Source: Marivivens donghaensis
GTDB taxonomy: Bacteria; Pseudomonadota; Alphaproteobacteria; Rhodobacterales; Rhodobacteraceae
Assembly (NCBI RefSeq): GCF_030410045.1
Contig: NZ_JAUFRA010000005.1
Coordinates: 62,001 to 126,000 of the forward strand
Direction of reading: 5' to 3'
DNA length: 64,000 nucleotides
The notes under the pieces were generated by a model. The model ran no database searches, had not been told where the DNA came from, and saw only the letters and a list, made by a program, of their open reading frames with translations. This document shows, in pieces, positions 17,555 to 26,138 of the stretch (the stretch's first letter is position 1; every line of letters starts with the position of its first letter). The translations under genes and the position numbers were made by a program.

Positions 17555-18082
17555 TTAAACTTCCGTCGGGAGCGTCTTTGATCCAGTTACCATAGCTTTG
17601 GGAAGGTTGACACCGGTACGGCGGCTTTCCCAGACAACTGCGGCGATATGTGCAACGACGGAAAATTCCGCCCATGTCACGCAAATCTCATGCAGTTCTT
17701 TGACCCACTCGATGCCCCAGAACCGCAGGGTTGTCATCATATATCCAGAAATCGCGATGCCAATCAGGGTCAGAATCAAGTTATAGATCATCAGCGCACC
17801 AAGGGGCGTATGGCCCACGTGTATCCGCTTCCGACCCGTCGCCATGTCAGACAGCTGACCCACAGAGCCAGAGATGCTCGGGGGAAAGTCACGGAACCGC
17901 GCGTGACGCGACCCGATAAAGCCCCAGATGATCCGAAATGCGACCAGCCCTGCGACCACATAGCCAATCTGACGATGAAGCTGGGACTCTGGATCGGTGA
18001 TCAACGCGTTCGAGGTAAAACAAATCACCAAGGACCAGTGAAATATCCTGACAAGCGGGTCCCAAACTTTGACGTTTTTCAT
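17555..18082 (-). CDS. Cytochrome b561 family membrane protein
   Basis: A 175-residue four-helix di-heme b-type cytochrome of the prokaryotic b561/nickel-dependent-hydrogenase b subunit superfamily. It opens with VKVWDPLVRIFHWSLV. Candidate heme ligands include His15, His36 (SQLHRQIGY), His91 (VGHTPLGAL) and His145 (VVAHIAAVVWE). Such proteins pass electrons between the quinone pool and soluble carriers, commonly with a PepSY partner encoded alongside, as here. 69 bases after the PepSY gene with a strong hairpin between, and four bases before the LuxR gene. Confidence 0.88.
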   Translation of the reverse strand: MKNVKVWDPLVRIFHWSLVICFTSNALITDPESQLHRQIGYVVAGLVAFRIIWGFIGSRHARFRDFPPSISGSVGQLSDMATGRKRIHVGHTPLGALMIYNLILTLIGIAISGYMMTTLRFWGIEWVKELHEICVTWAEFSVVAHIAAVVWESRRTGVNLPKAMVTGSKTLPTEV

Positions 18083-18109
18083 AGTGGCCTCCTGATGCTG
18101 GCATTACGG

Positions 18110-18139
18110 GGACGGCGCAAAAGGGAGTTCGCGCCGTCC
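18110..18139 (-). other. Intercistronic hairpin between PepSY and cytochrome b561 genes
   Basis: A 9-base-pair perfect inverted repeat, GGACGGCGC and GCGCCGTCC, with a 12-base loop lies 12 bases past the PepSY stop. No T-tract follows on the transcribed strand, so it reads better as an mRNA-stabilising or attenuating hairpin than a full terminator. It would let the small PepSY protein be made in excess of the downstream membrane proteins. Confidence 0.55.
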
Positions 18140-18151
18140 AACCGCAGGTGA

Positions 18152-18397
18152 TTAGTTTTTGACTTCGATGATGTTCATTTCTGCATCGAGGTAGACCTCA
18201 AACGCTTTGCCATCTTTGATCGCGTAGGCTTCGATCATGCCGTCTTCCATTTGCACGGAACGCACTTCGTAACCCTGCGCGGTCAAGGCAGCGGTTGCCT
18301 GTGCTTTGACTTCGTCAGAAACGGGCGAGCCTGCGACTGCAGCGCCAGCAACAGCGAACGAGAGAACAGATGCAGCTAGGATGGATTTGAAGGTCAT
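18152..18397 (-). CDS. Small periplasmic PepSY-domain protein
   Basis: 81 residues: a signal peptide (FKSILAASVLSFAVAGAAVAG, cleavage near residue 22) and one PepSY-like module in the remainder (EVKAQATAALTAQGYEV, then IEAYAIKDGKAFEVYLDAEMN and a final IIEV). Small PepSY proteins encoded beside b561 cytochromes are common in proteobacteria; their biochemical role is not settled. First gene of the operon, with a 21-base perfect palindrome 24 bases before its start. Confidence 0.85.
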   Translation of the reverse strand: MTFKSILAASVLSFAVAGAAVAGSPVSDEVKAQATAALTAQGYEVRSVQMEDGMIEAYAIKDGKAFEVYLDAEMNIIEVKN

Positions 18398-18421
18398 AGG
18401 GTAATCTCCGAAATTGATGTG

Positions 18422-18442
18422 AACGGATCACCGTGATCCGTT
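18422..18442. promoter_or_regulatory. Perfect palindrome upstream of the PepSY-b561-LuxR operon
   Basis: AACGGATCA-CCG-TGATCCGTT: two perfect 9-base arms with a 3-base centre. Position 24 bases before the PepSY start codon suits an operator near the transcription start. The LuxR-type protein of the same operon is the obvious candidate ligand, but nothing in the sequence proves it. Confidence 0.5.
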
Positions 18443-18631
18443 GCTGATCAATTGCCCTGCCCCCTCAACCATTGGTATTGCACTGCGGTTGCAGATGCCC
18501 GTCTTAGACCTGCGGTTAGAGGCTCCTATGACCGAAGTTTAGGTCGTCCGCCCCGATATTGGGGTTTCATTAACGCCGCTGGAGTGATGTAACGTCTGAA
18601 ACGGTATTTTCAGATTCGAGGGGGACGCGGC

Positions 18632-19129
18632 ATGGCCGGATCCGTGAACAAAGTTATCATCATCGGCAATCTTGGTCGTGACCCAGAGGTTCGCACCTTT
18701 TCCAACGGCGGCAAGGTTGTGAACCTGCGCATCGCAACGTCGGAAACCTGGAAAGACCGCAACACTGGCGAACGCCGCGAGCGCACCGAATGGCACTCTG
18801 TCGCGATCTTCAACGAAGCGCTGGGCCGCATTGCAGAGCAATATCTGCGCAAAGGTTCGACCGTTTACATCGAAGGCCAGTTGGAAACTCGCAAATGGCA
18901 GGACCAATCTGGCGCCGACCGTTATTCGACTGAAGTCGTTCTGCGCCCCTACGGCGGCAACCTGACCCTGCTTGGCGGTCGTGGTGATGGCGGCAGCGGT
19001 GGCGGTGCTGGCGGTGGCTACGATGGCCCGCCCGCTGATGGTGGTTACGGTGGCTACGACGACCGTTCGTCGGGTGGCTCCAGCAACCAAGGCGGCGGAT
19101 CGAACATCGACGATGAGATCCCGTTCTAA
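18632..19129 (+). CDS. ssb: Single-stranded DNA-binding protein
   Basis: Binds single-stranded DNA as a tetramer in replication, repair and recombination. 165 residues. An OB fold spans about residues 1-112 (VNKVIIIGNLGRDPEVRTF, ERTEWHSVAIF, YIEGQLETRKWQDQSG). A Gly-rich flexible linker of roughly 45 residues follows, then the protein-interaction tip DDEIPF. Start ATG preceded by GAGGGGGAC. It is followed by a strong terminator. The leader has two inverted repeats (18551-18564 and 18595-18614). Confidence 0.97.
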   Translation: MAGSVNKVIIIGNLGRDPEVRTFSNGGKVVNLRIATSETWKDRNTGERRERTEWHSVAIFNEALGRIAEQYLRKGSTVYIEGQLETRKWQDQSGADRYSTEVVLRPYGGNLTLLGGRGDGGSGGGAGGGYDGPPADGGYGGYDDRSSGGSSNQGGGSNIDDEIPF

Positions 19130-19136
19130 GAAACAC

Positions 19137-19161
19137 AAAACCCCGCCACTGGCGGGGTTTT
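19137..19161 (+). terminator. Rho-independent terminator of ssb
   Basis: AAAACCCCGCC-ACT-GGCGGGGTTTT, an 11-base-pair stem with a 3-base loop and continuing T-rich tail, 7 bases past the ssb stop. The A-rich left arm makes it also usable from the minus strand for the convergent sufE gene. Confidence 0.92.
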
Positions 19162-19182
19162 TCTTTGGGCGATGGGGATTGT

Positions 19183-19590
19183 TTAGGCCGCAGCCGCAAC
19201 AGCCCGAATACGTTCGACCATCGCGCGGACACCGTTGGATCGTTGCGCCGAAAGGTGATCATTCAGCCCAAGCCGCCCCAACTCTGCTTGAGCGTCAATT
19301 GAGAGCACCTCAGACACGGGCACGTCGTTATACAGCGCCCCAAGGATCGCCACGAGACCGCGTACGATCATCGCGTCGCTTTCCCCACGGAACCGAAACA
19401 CGCCATCTGAAATCTCAGGCACGAGCCAAACCTGCGACGCACAGCCTTCAACCTTGGTCGCGGGCACTTTGAACGCATCCTCAAGCGGTGGCATCGCCTT
19501 GCCCAATTCGATGACATGACGATAGCGATCTTCCCAGTCGTCTAGGAAATCAAAGGTATCCGCGATGTCTTCGAATGCTTGCGTGGCCAT
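19183..19590 (-). CDS. SufE family sulfur acceptor protein
   Basis: SufE-type protein that accepts persulfide sulfur from a SufS cysteine desulfurase for Fe-S cluster assembly. 135 residues. The family opening FEDIADTFDFLDDWEDRYRHVIELG and the acceptor Cys50 in KVEGCASQVWLV are present, with RGLVAILGALYNDVP further on. No suf operon is in the window; free-standing sufE genes are common in roseobacters. Convergent with ssb across the shared terminator. Confidence 0.92.
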   Translation of the reverse strand: MATQAFEDIADTFDFLDDWEDRYRHVIELGKAMPPLEDAFKVPATKVEGCASQVWLVPEISDGVFRFRGESDAMIVRGLVAILGALYNDVPVSEVLSIDAQAELGRLGLNDHLSAQRSNGVRAMVERIRAVAAAA

Positions 19591-19711
19591 AGTGCGTCCT
19601 TTCTATTGCCCCATGACTTAGGTTGCATCACATGAAACGTCCAGAGGGTGCTTTTCAACTCGGTTCAATCCCGTTATCCCTTTTGGCAACGATACGGGAA
19701 AGGAAATTCCA

Positions 19712-20200
19712 ATGTTGCGACCCATCGGGATGGCTGCTTGTCTGGTTCTGACAGTTTCGGGATGTTCCCGTTTGGCAGGATCGCCCGTGAACCCGATGAA
19801 TTGGTTCAACAAAGATCGTGAGGCCCCTGTCGCCACCGCACCGCAAGCCACACAGCCCTTGGTCCCGACCAAACGTGACCTGGTTGTCGTCGATAGCCGC
19901 GATCTCATCGCACAGGTGGTATCTGCCGAAGTCTCACAAACCCCATCGGGCGCGATCTTGCGTGCAACTGGCGTTGCCCCGACCCAAGGCTATTTCAACG
20001 CGGAACTGGTCCTTGAGAGCATCCAGAACGGCACAGCGACCTATGCGTTCCGCGTCGAACGCCCTGCCCGCTTTGAAATCGAAGGCACTACGGCGTCCCG
20101 CACTATCACAGCCGCAACGGTTTTGTCGGCGGGTGACCTAGCAGGCATCCGATCCGTGGTCGTCAAAGGTGCTGGGAATACTGTGACGGCCCGCCGTTAA
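19712..20200 (+). CDS. Predicted lipoprotein of unknown function
   Basis: 162 residues. An N-terminal lipoprotein signal ends in the lipobox LTVSGC (Cys about residue 18), followed by a low-complexity Ala/Pro/Thr linker. The C-terminal 110 residues are rich in beta strands (LVVVDSRDLIAQVVSAEVSQ, YAFRVERPARFEIEG, IRSVVVKGAGNTVTARR). The second position after Cys is Arg, so outer-membrane sorting is likely. I do not recognise the domain. Ribosome binding site AAAGGAA precedes the ATG. Its stop overlaps the convergent rnd stop by four bases. Confidence 0.8.
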   Translation: MLRPIGMAACLVLTVSGCSRLAGSPVNPMNWFNKDREAPVATAPQATQPLVPTKRDLVVVDSRDLIAQVVSAEVSQTPSGAILRATGVAPTQGYFNAELVLESIQNGTATYAFRVERPARFEIEGTTASRTITAATVLSAGDLAGIRSVVVKGAGNTVTARR

Positions 20201-21354
20201 AGGCGGATCGTCACCACATTGGTGCCCTTGGTCGCCAGCGCAACCTTACCCTGACACAAGAGCAGCGCCTCTTCGCCAAAGACCTCACGGCGCCAGCCGG
20301 ACAAGGCAGGCACATCACGCTCTCCTGCTGCAATCGCATCGAGGTCCGCAGAGGTCGCAATCAGTTTCTGCGCAACACCTTCTTCTTCGGCTTTTGCTTT
20401 CAACAGCACACGCAGAAGGTCCGCGATCGCAGGGTTCACCTGTAGCTTTTCACGGGTCAGATCGGGCTTTGGCGCCTTTTCGGGCGGGGTCGCAATACCA
20501 GCTTTCACGGCGGCCAAGATACCATCGGCAATCTCGCCCTTGCGAGCTTCACGCAGCAACAAACGCGACCGCGCGAGGTCTTTTTCGTTCTCGGGTTTGG
20601 TCGAGGCCAATTCCACCAACGCATCGTCTTTATACACACGACTGCGCGGGATGTTGCGGGTCTGGGCGAATTCCTCGCGGAAACGCGCCAACTCTTTGAC
20701 GATCGACAGGAACTTGCCCGAATTGGTGCGAGTTTTCACGCGCATCCACGCATCTTCGGGATGGGTGCGATAGGTGTCTGGGTCCTTGAGGACGGCCATT
20801 TCCTCGGACACCCAACGCTCACGACCCGATTTAGCGAGGCGTTTGGACAGAACCTCGTAAATGTCGCGCAAGTGGGTCACGTCTGCCAGCGCATAGGTCA
20901 ACTGCGCGTCCGTCAGCGGACGGCGCGACCAGTCGGTAAAGCGCGACGATTTATCGAGCGATGCATTGGCGATCTTGCGCACCAATGTCTCATACCCGAC
21001 CTGTTCGCCGTAGCCGCAAACCATCGCAGCAACTTGGGTATCAAACAGCGGTTCAGGGATCACGCCACCTTCGACAAAGAAGATTTCGAGGTCCTGACGC
21101 GCGGCATGGAACACCTTAACCACATTGGTATTTCGGAACAGGTCATAAACGGGTTCGAGCGACAAGCCTTCCACCAGCGGATCAACCAGCACAGCATCCG
21201 ACCCAGCGTCGTCCTGATACGCCATCTGTAGAAGGCAAAGTTTGGAGTAATACGTACGTTCACGCAAAAACTCTGTATCGACAGTCACATAGGGACGTTT
21301 GGCGGCTTCTGCGCAAAAGGCGGCCAGCGCCTCGGTCGTGGTGATCGTCTTCAT
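20197..21354 (-). CDS. rnd: Ribonuclease D
   Basis: 3'-5' exoribonuclease of the DEDDy class that trims tRNA precursors. 385 residues, normal length. The catalytic acidic residues D26 and E28 sit in YVTVDTEFLRE; VKVFHAARQDLEIF holds the second Asp; SRFTDWSRRPLTDAQLTYALADVTHL gives the Tyr-x3-Asp motif. A C-terminal HRDC-type region follows (about residues 205-385). It is 60 bases from purN, reading in the same direction. Confidence 0.95.
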   Translation of the reverse strand: MKTITTTEALAAFCAEAAKRPYVTVDTEFLRERTYYSKLCLLQMAYQDDAGSDAVLVDPLVEGLSLEPVYDLFRNTNVVKVFHAARQDLEIFFVEGGVIPEPLFDTQVAAMVCGYGEQVGYETLVRKIANASLDKSSRFTDWSRRPLTDAQLTYALADVTHLRDIYEVLSKRLAKSGRERWVSEEMAVLKDPDTYRTHPEDAWMRVKTRTNSGKFLSIVKELARFREEFAQTRNIPRSRVYKDDALVELASTKPENEKDLARSRLLLREARKGEIADGILAAVKAGIATPPEKAPKPDLTREKLQVNPAIADLLRVLLKAKAEEEGVAQKLIATSADLDAIAAGERDVPALSGWRREVFGEEALLLCQGKVALATKGTNVVTIRL

Positions 21355-21414
21355 ACTAAGTCCGTAAACTGCTCTTGATCGATATCTTTAAGGCAATTCA
21401 CCAACAAAGGAAAG

Positions 21415-22011
21415 TTACCCTAGAAACAGAGGGGTACGATCCCCAACCGCATAGCGACGCAGGACCGCGGGATAGAGTTTGTGTTCCCATGTCAGCAAAC
21501 GTGACGCGAGGGCGTCGGCGGTGTCGCCTGCCTCAATCGCGATCTTTGCCTGACCGAGGATCGGCCCGCCATCCAGTTCTGCCGTCACCTCATGCACGGA
21601 ACAGCCATGTTCCGTATCGCCAGCCTCAAGCGCACGTTGATGCGTGTGCAGGCCTTTGTATTTCGGCAAAAGCGACGGATGAATATTGAGCATCCGTCCG
21701 CCCCAATGGCTCGTGAACCCTTCGGTCAGGATACGCATAAACCCCGCACAACAAATGATGTCGGGCTGGGCCTCTTCTAACACGCGGGTCAGTTCGGCCT
21801 CGAACGCCTCGCGGTCTTTGCCGAATGGTTTGTGATCGACGACAGCGGTCGCCACGCCCAGATCAGCGGCCTTTTGTAGACCGCCAGCATCGGCAAGGTT
21901 TGACACGACCAAAACAGGCGTCGCTGGGTGATCGCCCGATTGCATATCCTTTACCAGCGACACCATGTTTGAGCCGCCGCCAGAAATCAGGATTGCAACG
22001 CGTTTTGTCAC
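21415..22011 (-). CDS. purN: Phosphoribosylglycinamide formyltransferase PurN
   Basis: Folate-dependent GAR transformylase of purine synthesis. 198 residues starting at GTG, overlapping the purM stop as GTGA. ILISGGGSNM is the phosphate-binding loop. MLNIHPSLLPKYKGLHTHQRAL contains the catalytic Asn and His, and ELDGGPILGQA holds the catalytic Asp. Coupled to purM, which uses the product one step later. Confidence 0.96.
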   Translation of the reverse strand: MTKRVAILISGGGSNMVSLVKDMQSGDHPATPVLVVSNLADAGGLQKAADLGVATAVVDHKPFGKDREAFEAELTRVLEEAQPDIICCAGFMRILTEGFTSHWGGRMLNIHPSLLPKYKGLHTHQRALEAGDTEHGCSVHEVTAELDGGPILGQAKIAIEAGDTADALASRLLTWEHKLYPAVLRRYAVGDRTPLFLG

Positions 22012-23051
22012 AGAAGTTTGCCTGTGTAAGCCACGCCAGCCTGATCGGTCACGGTGCCGATGCGGGTCACAGCTTCGCCTTCAGCGGTCAGCAGCGAAGC
22101 GATTTCATCTACGCGGTCTGCCGCAACGACAACGATCATGCCGATGCCAGAGTTGAAGGTTTTCAGCAGTTCTTTTTCTTCCATGTTGGCGGTTTCAGCC
22201 AACCAACGGAACACCGCAGGAAGCTCCCACGACGACAGGTCAATCGTTGCGCCCATATCGTCAGGCAGAACGCGCGGCAGGTTTTCAGTCAGACCACCAC
22301 CTGTGATGTGAGCGAGAGCGTGAACGCCCCCTGCCCGCACAGCCGCCAGAGCTTGTTTCACATAAAGACGGGTCGGCGCGAGAAGTGCCTCACCCAGAGT
22401 GCCGTCAGAAAACGGGCTCGCCGCGTCCCAGCCGAGGCCAGAGAGTTCAACAACCTTGCGCACGAAGGAATAGCCGTTCGAGTGCACGCCGTTGGAACCA
22501 AGACCCAAGAGAACGTCACCAACCTGAACGCCAGCTGGCAGATCAGCGCCACGCTCCATCGCGCCAACGGCAAAACCAGCGAGGTCGAAATCGCCATCGT
22601 GATACATACCGGGCATTTCAGCGGTTTCACCACCGATCAATGCGCAACCGCTGTCTTCACAGCCTTTAGCGATGCCGTTGATGATGCGGGTCGCGCTGTC
22701 CACGTCCAGTTTACCTGTCGCGAAATAGTCGAGGAAGAACAGAGGCTCTGCCCCCTGACACACGAGGTCATTCACGCACATCGCAACGAGGTCGATACCA
22801 ACGGTATCAACATTGCCCGTATCAATCGCGATGCGGAGTTTCGTGCCAACGCCGTCGGTTGCTGCAACGAGGATCGGATCCTCATAACCCGCACCCTTGA
22901 GGTCGAACAGAGCGCCAAAACCGCCCAGACCCGCCATAACACCCGAACGGGCCGTGCGTTTCGCGGCAGGTTTGATCCGTTCAACAAGCGTATTGCCTGC
23001 GTCGATATCCACACCCGCGTCTGCGTAAGTCAGGCCGTTTTTCTTGGTCAT
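22008..23051 (-). CDS. purM: Phosphoribosylformylglycinamidine cyclo-ligase PurM
   Basis: ATP-dependent ring closure from FGAM to AIR. 347 residues. GLTYADAGVDIDAGN at the start, the ATP-binding VAATDGVGTKLRIA, CVNDLVCQGAEPLFFLDYFATGKL, ALIGGETAEMPGMYHDGDFDLAGF, and HITGGGLTENLPRVLP are all in the expected order. First gene of purM-purN; purCSQ are elsewhere in the window (56.3-58 kb). Confidence 0.97.
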   Translation of the reverse strand: MTKKNGLTYADAGVDIDAGNTLVERIKPAAKRTARSGVMAGLGGFGALFDLKGAGYEDPILVAATDGVGTKLRIAIDTGNVDTVGIDLVAMCVNDLVCQGAEPLFFLDYFATGKLDVDSATRIINGIAKGCEDSGCALIGGETAEMPGMYHDGDFDLAGFAVGAMERGADLPAGVQVGDVLLGLGSNGVHSNGYSFVRKVVELSGLGWDAASPFSDGTLGEALLAPTRLYVKQALAAVRAGGVHALAHITGGGLTENLPRVLPDDMGATIDLSSWELPAVFRWLAETANMEEKELLKTFNSGIGMIVVVAADRVDEIASLLTAEGEAVTRIGTVTDQAGVAYTGKLL

Positions 23052-23158
23052 GAGAGTCCCCTAGCTAGCTTGCCGCTGCGATAGCTTATTCAGACTACGG
23101 GGGCAACGTCCATCAACACCCCATTTAGGTTAATCATACTAGCCTGCGGGTTTTATCC

Positions 23159-24283
23159 CTAGTCGAGTGTCTTTCGGAACCTGAACAGCGCCAGAACTGC
23201 CAGCCCAAATGCAAAGAGGACCAACGCAAAGAACGGTCCTGCCACCGCCGAAAAATCCGCACCCTTAAGCATCACCGCACGAATAAGCCGCAAGAAATGC
23301 GTGAGCGGGAATATCTCACCAATTACCTGCGCCCAATCTGGCATCCCACGATATGGGAACATGAACCCAGAAAGTAAAAGCGATGGCAGGAAGAAAAAGA
23401 AGGTAAGCTGCATCGCCTGCATTTGGGTTCGTGACACCGTGGACAAGAGATACCCCAAGATCACCAGTGCCAGCACTAACACGAATACGCCCGCAAGCAC
23501 GAGCGAGAGCGACCCAACGAACGGCACGTTGAACACCAGTTTCGCAGACACCAGAACCACGACAACCTGCACCGCGCCCACGATCAGATAGGGCACCACC
23601 TTGCCCAGCATGATCTCAAGCGGATTTGCGGGCATCGACAAGAGGTTCTCCATCGTACCCCGCTCGACCTCACGCGTCAGCGCCATCGCGGTCATCATCA
23701 CCATCGTCAACTGCAGGATCACCCCGAGCAATCCCGGGACGATGTTGTATTGCGTGATGCCTTCGGGATTGTAGCGGCGATGCACGATGATCTCTAACCC
23801 GTTTGACGAGGCCTGACCCTGCCCTGCCTCCCTCAACAGCGCAGAATTCGCGACCGTGCTGAGTGTTGAGATCGCACCAGAGGCCACCGACGGGTCCGTC
23901 GCATCCGCCTCGATCAGAATGCTCGCATGGTCGCCCCGCTCAATCCGACGTCCGAAATCTGACGGCACCGTTACGACAAAGGCGACTTCGCCACGGGATA
24001 TCAAATCTTCGGCCTCACCCTCGGTCGCATTTGGGGCGATGAAGCGATAATAGCCTGTCAGTTCCAATGCCGTGACCATCGCACGTGTATAGCGGTCTTG
24101 GGTCGGGGACACGAGCGCGGCAGGAAGCGCCTTGGGATCGGTATTGATCGCGAACCCAAAGAGCATCAACTGCATCAACGGCACACCCAGCATCATCGCA
24201 AAGGTCACACGATCCCGCCGCATCTGGATCATTTCCTTTATCAAAAGCGCGACAAGCCGATGGAGCGAAAAGAACCTGTTCAT
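23159..24283 (-). CDS. ABC-2 type export permease
   Basis: 374 residues with an N-terminal membrane helix, a large periplasmic loop (about residues 45-175) and five C-terminal membrane helices. This is the YhhJ/YbhR-like ABC-2 layout for exporters working with an HlyD-family adaptor. Conserved segments include YNIVPGLLGVILQLTMVMMTAMALTREVERGTMENLLSMPANPLEIMLGK and FFLPSLLLSGFMFPYRGMPDWAQ. Together with the upstream ATPase and adaptor genes it forms one unit; substrate unknown. Eleven bases after the ATPase stop. Confidence 0.9.
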   Translation of the reverse strand: MNRFFSLHRLVALLIKEMIQMRRDRVTFAMMLGVPLMQLMLFGFAINTDPKALPAALVSPTQDRYTRAMVTALELTGYYRFIAPNATEGEAEDLISRGEVAFVVTVPSDFGRRIERGDHASILIEADATDPSVASGAISTLSTVANSALLREAGQGQASSNGLEIIVHRRYNPEGITQYNIVPGLLGVILQLTMVMMTAMALTREVERGTMENLLSMPANPLEIMLGKVVPYLIVGAVQVVVVLVSAKLVFNVPFVGSLSLVLAGVFVLVLALVILGYLLSTVSRTQMQAMQLTFFFFLPSLLLSGFMFPYRGMPDWAQVIGEIFPLTHFLRLIRAVMLKGADFSAVAGPFFALVLFAFGLAVLALFRFRKTLD

Positions 24284-24294
24284 TGCATATTGTC

Positions 24295-25203
24295 CTACGC
24301 CGCGCCCATAAGCTGGATAAATACATCCTCAAGGCTGGTGTCAGACAATTCCGCGTGGCTGCCTGTCTGAAACGCGACCGTATCCACGCTGGTTTTCAGG
24401 GCCATCGCATCCCGCCCAACGACATGCAGCGTTGCGCCAAAAGGCGCTACTTGATCGACACCAGCAGCGCCGCGCAAAAGCCGCGCGGCCAGTGCCGTGT
24501 CGCCACCTGTCACAACATAGGTGGTAAGCGCCGCCCCTTGGACGACCTCTGGCACGGTGCCTTGTGCGATCAGATCACCGTAAGAGATGTAGGAAATGCG
24601 GTGACAGCGTTCCGCCTCGTCCATGTAGTGGGTCGACACCAACACGGTCAGCCCACCATGGGCCAAGGCATGGATTTCATCCCAAAACTCGCGCCGCGCC
24701 TTTGGGTCCACGCCCGCCGTCGGTTCGTCCAACATCAAGAGAGCGGGTTTGTGCATGATACACGCCGCCAAAGCCAACCGTTGCTTCCACCCACCCGAGA
24801 GCGACCCCGCCAGTTGATCCTTGCGCGCCGTCAGACCGAGATCGGCAATCGTATCGCGCACGACCTGCCGTTTCGGCGACATCCCATAAAGCCCCGCAAC
24901 AAAGCTTAGGTTTTCGGCGATCGTCAGGTCCTCGTAGAACGAAAACCGTTGTGTCATATAACCGACCTTGCGTTTGATAGCGCGACGCTCAGTACGGATA
25001 TCATGGCCTAAAACGCGGCCTTCGCCACTGTCTGGCTCCAACAGCCCACACATCAACCGAATGGTCGTCGTCTTGCCTGACCCGTTCGGCCCGAGAAAAC
25101 CCATGATCTCGCCCTTGCGAACATCAAGACTGACGTTGTTCACAACGGTCTTTTCACCGAACCGCTTGGTCAGACCACTGACCGAGATGGCAAGGTCACT
25201 CAT
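24295..25203 (-). CDS. ABC transporter ATP-binding protein
   Basis: 302 residues. Walker A GPNGSGKTT at 38-46, Walker B ALLMLDEPTAGVD, and the switch His in LVSTHYMDEAERC. The signature motif reads LSGGWKQRLALA instead of the usual LSGGQ. A C-terminal extension of about 80 residues follows the nucleotide domain, common in export ATPases of the YbhF/DrrA type. Its ATG overlaps the adaptor stop (ATGA at 25200-25203). Confidence 0.93.
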   Translation of the reverse strand: MSDLAISVSGLTKRFGEKTVVNNVSLDVRKGEIMGFLGPNGSGKTTTIRLMCGLLEPDSGEGRVLGHDIRTERRAIKRKVGYMTQRFSFYEDLTIAENLSFVAGLYGMSPKRQVVRDTIADLGLTARKDQLAGSLSGGWKQRLALAACIMHKPALLMLDEPTAGVDPKARREFWDEIHALAHGGLTVLVSTHYMDEAERCHRISYISYGDLIAQGTVPEVVQGAALTTYVVTGGDTALAARLLRGAAGVDQVAPFGATLHVVGRDAMALKTSVDTVAFQTGSHAELSDTSLEDVFIQLMGAA

Positions 25204-26138
25204 GGCAACCGCACATTTACGATCTGCCCCGGATTAAGGTCGTGATCCGATGTCGGGCGAGCCTCGATCAAATACACCAGCTTTTGACGGTTCTCGACCG
25301 AATAGATGACGGGCGGCGTGAACTCTGGTTCGCTGGCGATATAGCTAATCGTGGCGGTCAGACCCTCTGCACAGCCATCACATTCGACCGTGAGCGTATC
25401 CCCGACTGAAATCAACGCATAAGACGTTTCAGGCACGTAGAGGCGCAATTTCACAGCGCCCTGAGGCAGTACCGATAACACAGGCGCAGTTGGGCCTGCG
25501 ATCTCGCCCTCTTGGCGCAGAATATCGACCACGGTGACAGGCACCGACAGGGACAACTCGCGCTGCTCTAGCTGCAATTCGGCCCGATCTAAGGCCGCAT
25601 TGGCCGCGGCCACGACTGCCTCCGCCTGCGCGATGGCTTGCGGACGGGCGGGAAGTCGCGCCACCGCCAATTCAGCGGAAACGACAGCAACTTTGGACGC
25701 AGCAACCTGTGCCGCCGTAATCGCATCGTCGCGCTGGGCATCTGTGATCACGCCACGGGTGAAAAGCTGCTCTAATCGATCCCGTTCGCGGTTGGCCTCA
25801 TCCGCTTGCAAAGTCGCCGAGGCAAGGTTCGCCTCGATCACCGCGATTTCCTCAGGCCGAGCCCCCTCTTGCAAATTGGCGAGCTGGCTTTCTGCCTGCG
25901 CCACGTTCGCCTGCGCCTCAGCCAATGCAATCTCAGCATCGTGGCGTTCCATCGCGACCATCACCGTATCGGCCTCAACGTGATCGCCCCGCGCCACGGT
26001 AATCTCGCGGACCTGCGCTACACTGACAGGCGCAACAAGGGTGTAATCCCCTTCGACATAACCCGTAGCGAACGACGCCCCGTCGCTACAGCCCGATAGC
26101 AAACCAGCAATGATCGGTAGACTACATAGAATGCTCAC
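25200..26138 (-). CDS. HlyD family periplasmic adaptor lipoprotein
   Basis: 312 residues starting at GTG (AAGGACG 7 bases upstream). The signal ends in LLSGCSDG, so the protein is probably lipid-anchored at Cys17. A biotinyl-lipoyl half (VSVAQVREITVARGDHVEADTVMVAME) is followed by a long coiled coil of Ala/Glu/Arg heptads (about residues 75-190), then a beta-barrel region (LRLYVPETSYALISVGDTLTV). This is the membrane-fusion subunit for the adjacent ABC-2 exporter. An outer-membrane channel gene is not in the operon. Confidence 0.9.
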   Translation of the reverse strand: MSILCSLPIIAGLLSGCSDGASFATGYVEGDYTLVAPVSVAQVREITVARGDHVEADTVMVAMERHDAEIALAEAQANVAQAESQLANLQEGARPEEIAVIEANLASATLQADEANRERDRLEQLFTRGVITDAQRDDAITAAQVAASKVAVVSAELAVARLPARPQAIAQAEAVVAAANAALDRAELQLEQRELSLSVPVTVVDILRQEGEIAGPTAPVLSVLPQGAVKLRLYVPETSYALISVGDTLTVECDGCAEGLTATISYIASEPEFTPPVIYSVENRQKLVYLIEARPTSDHDLNPGQIVNVRLP

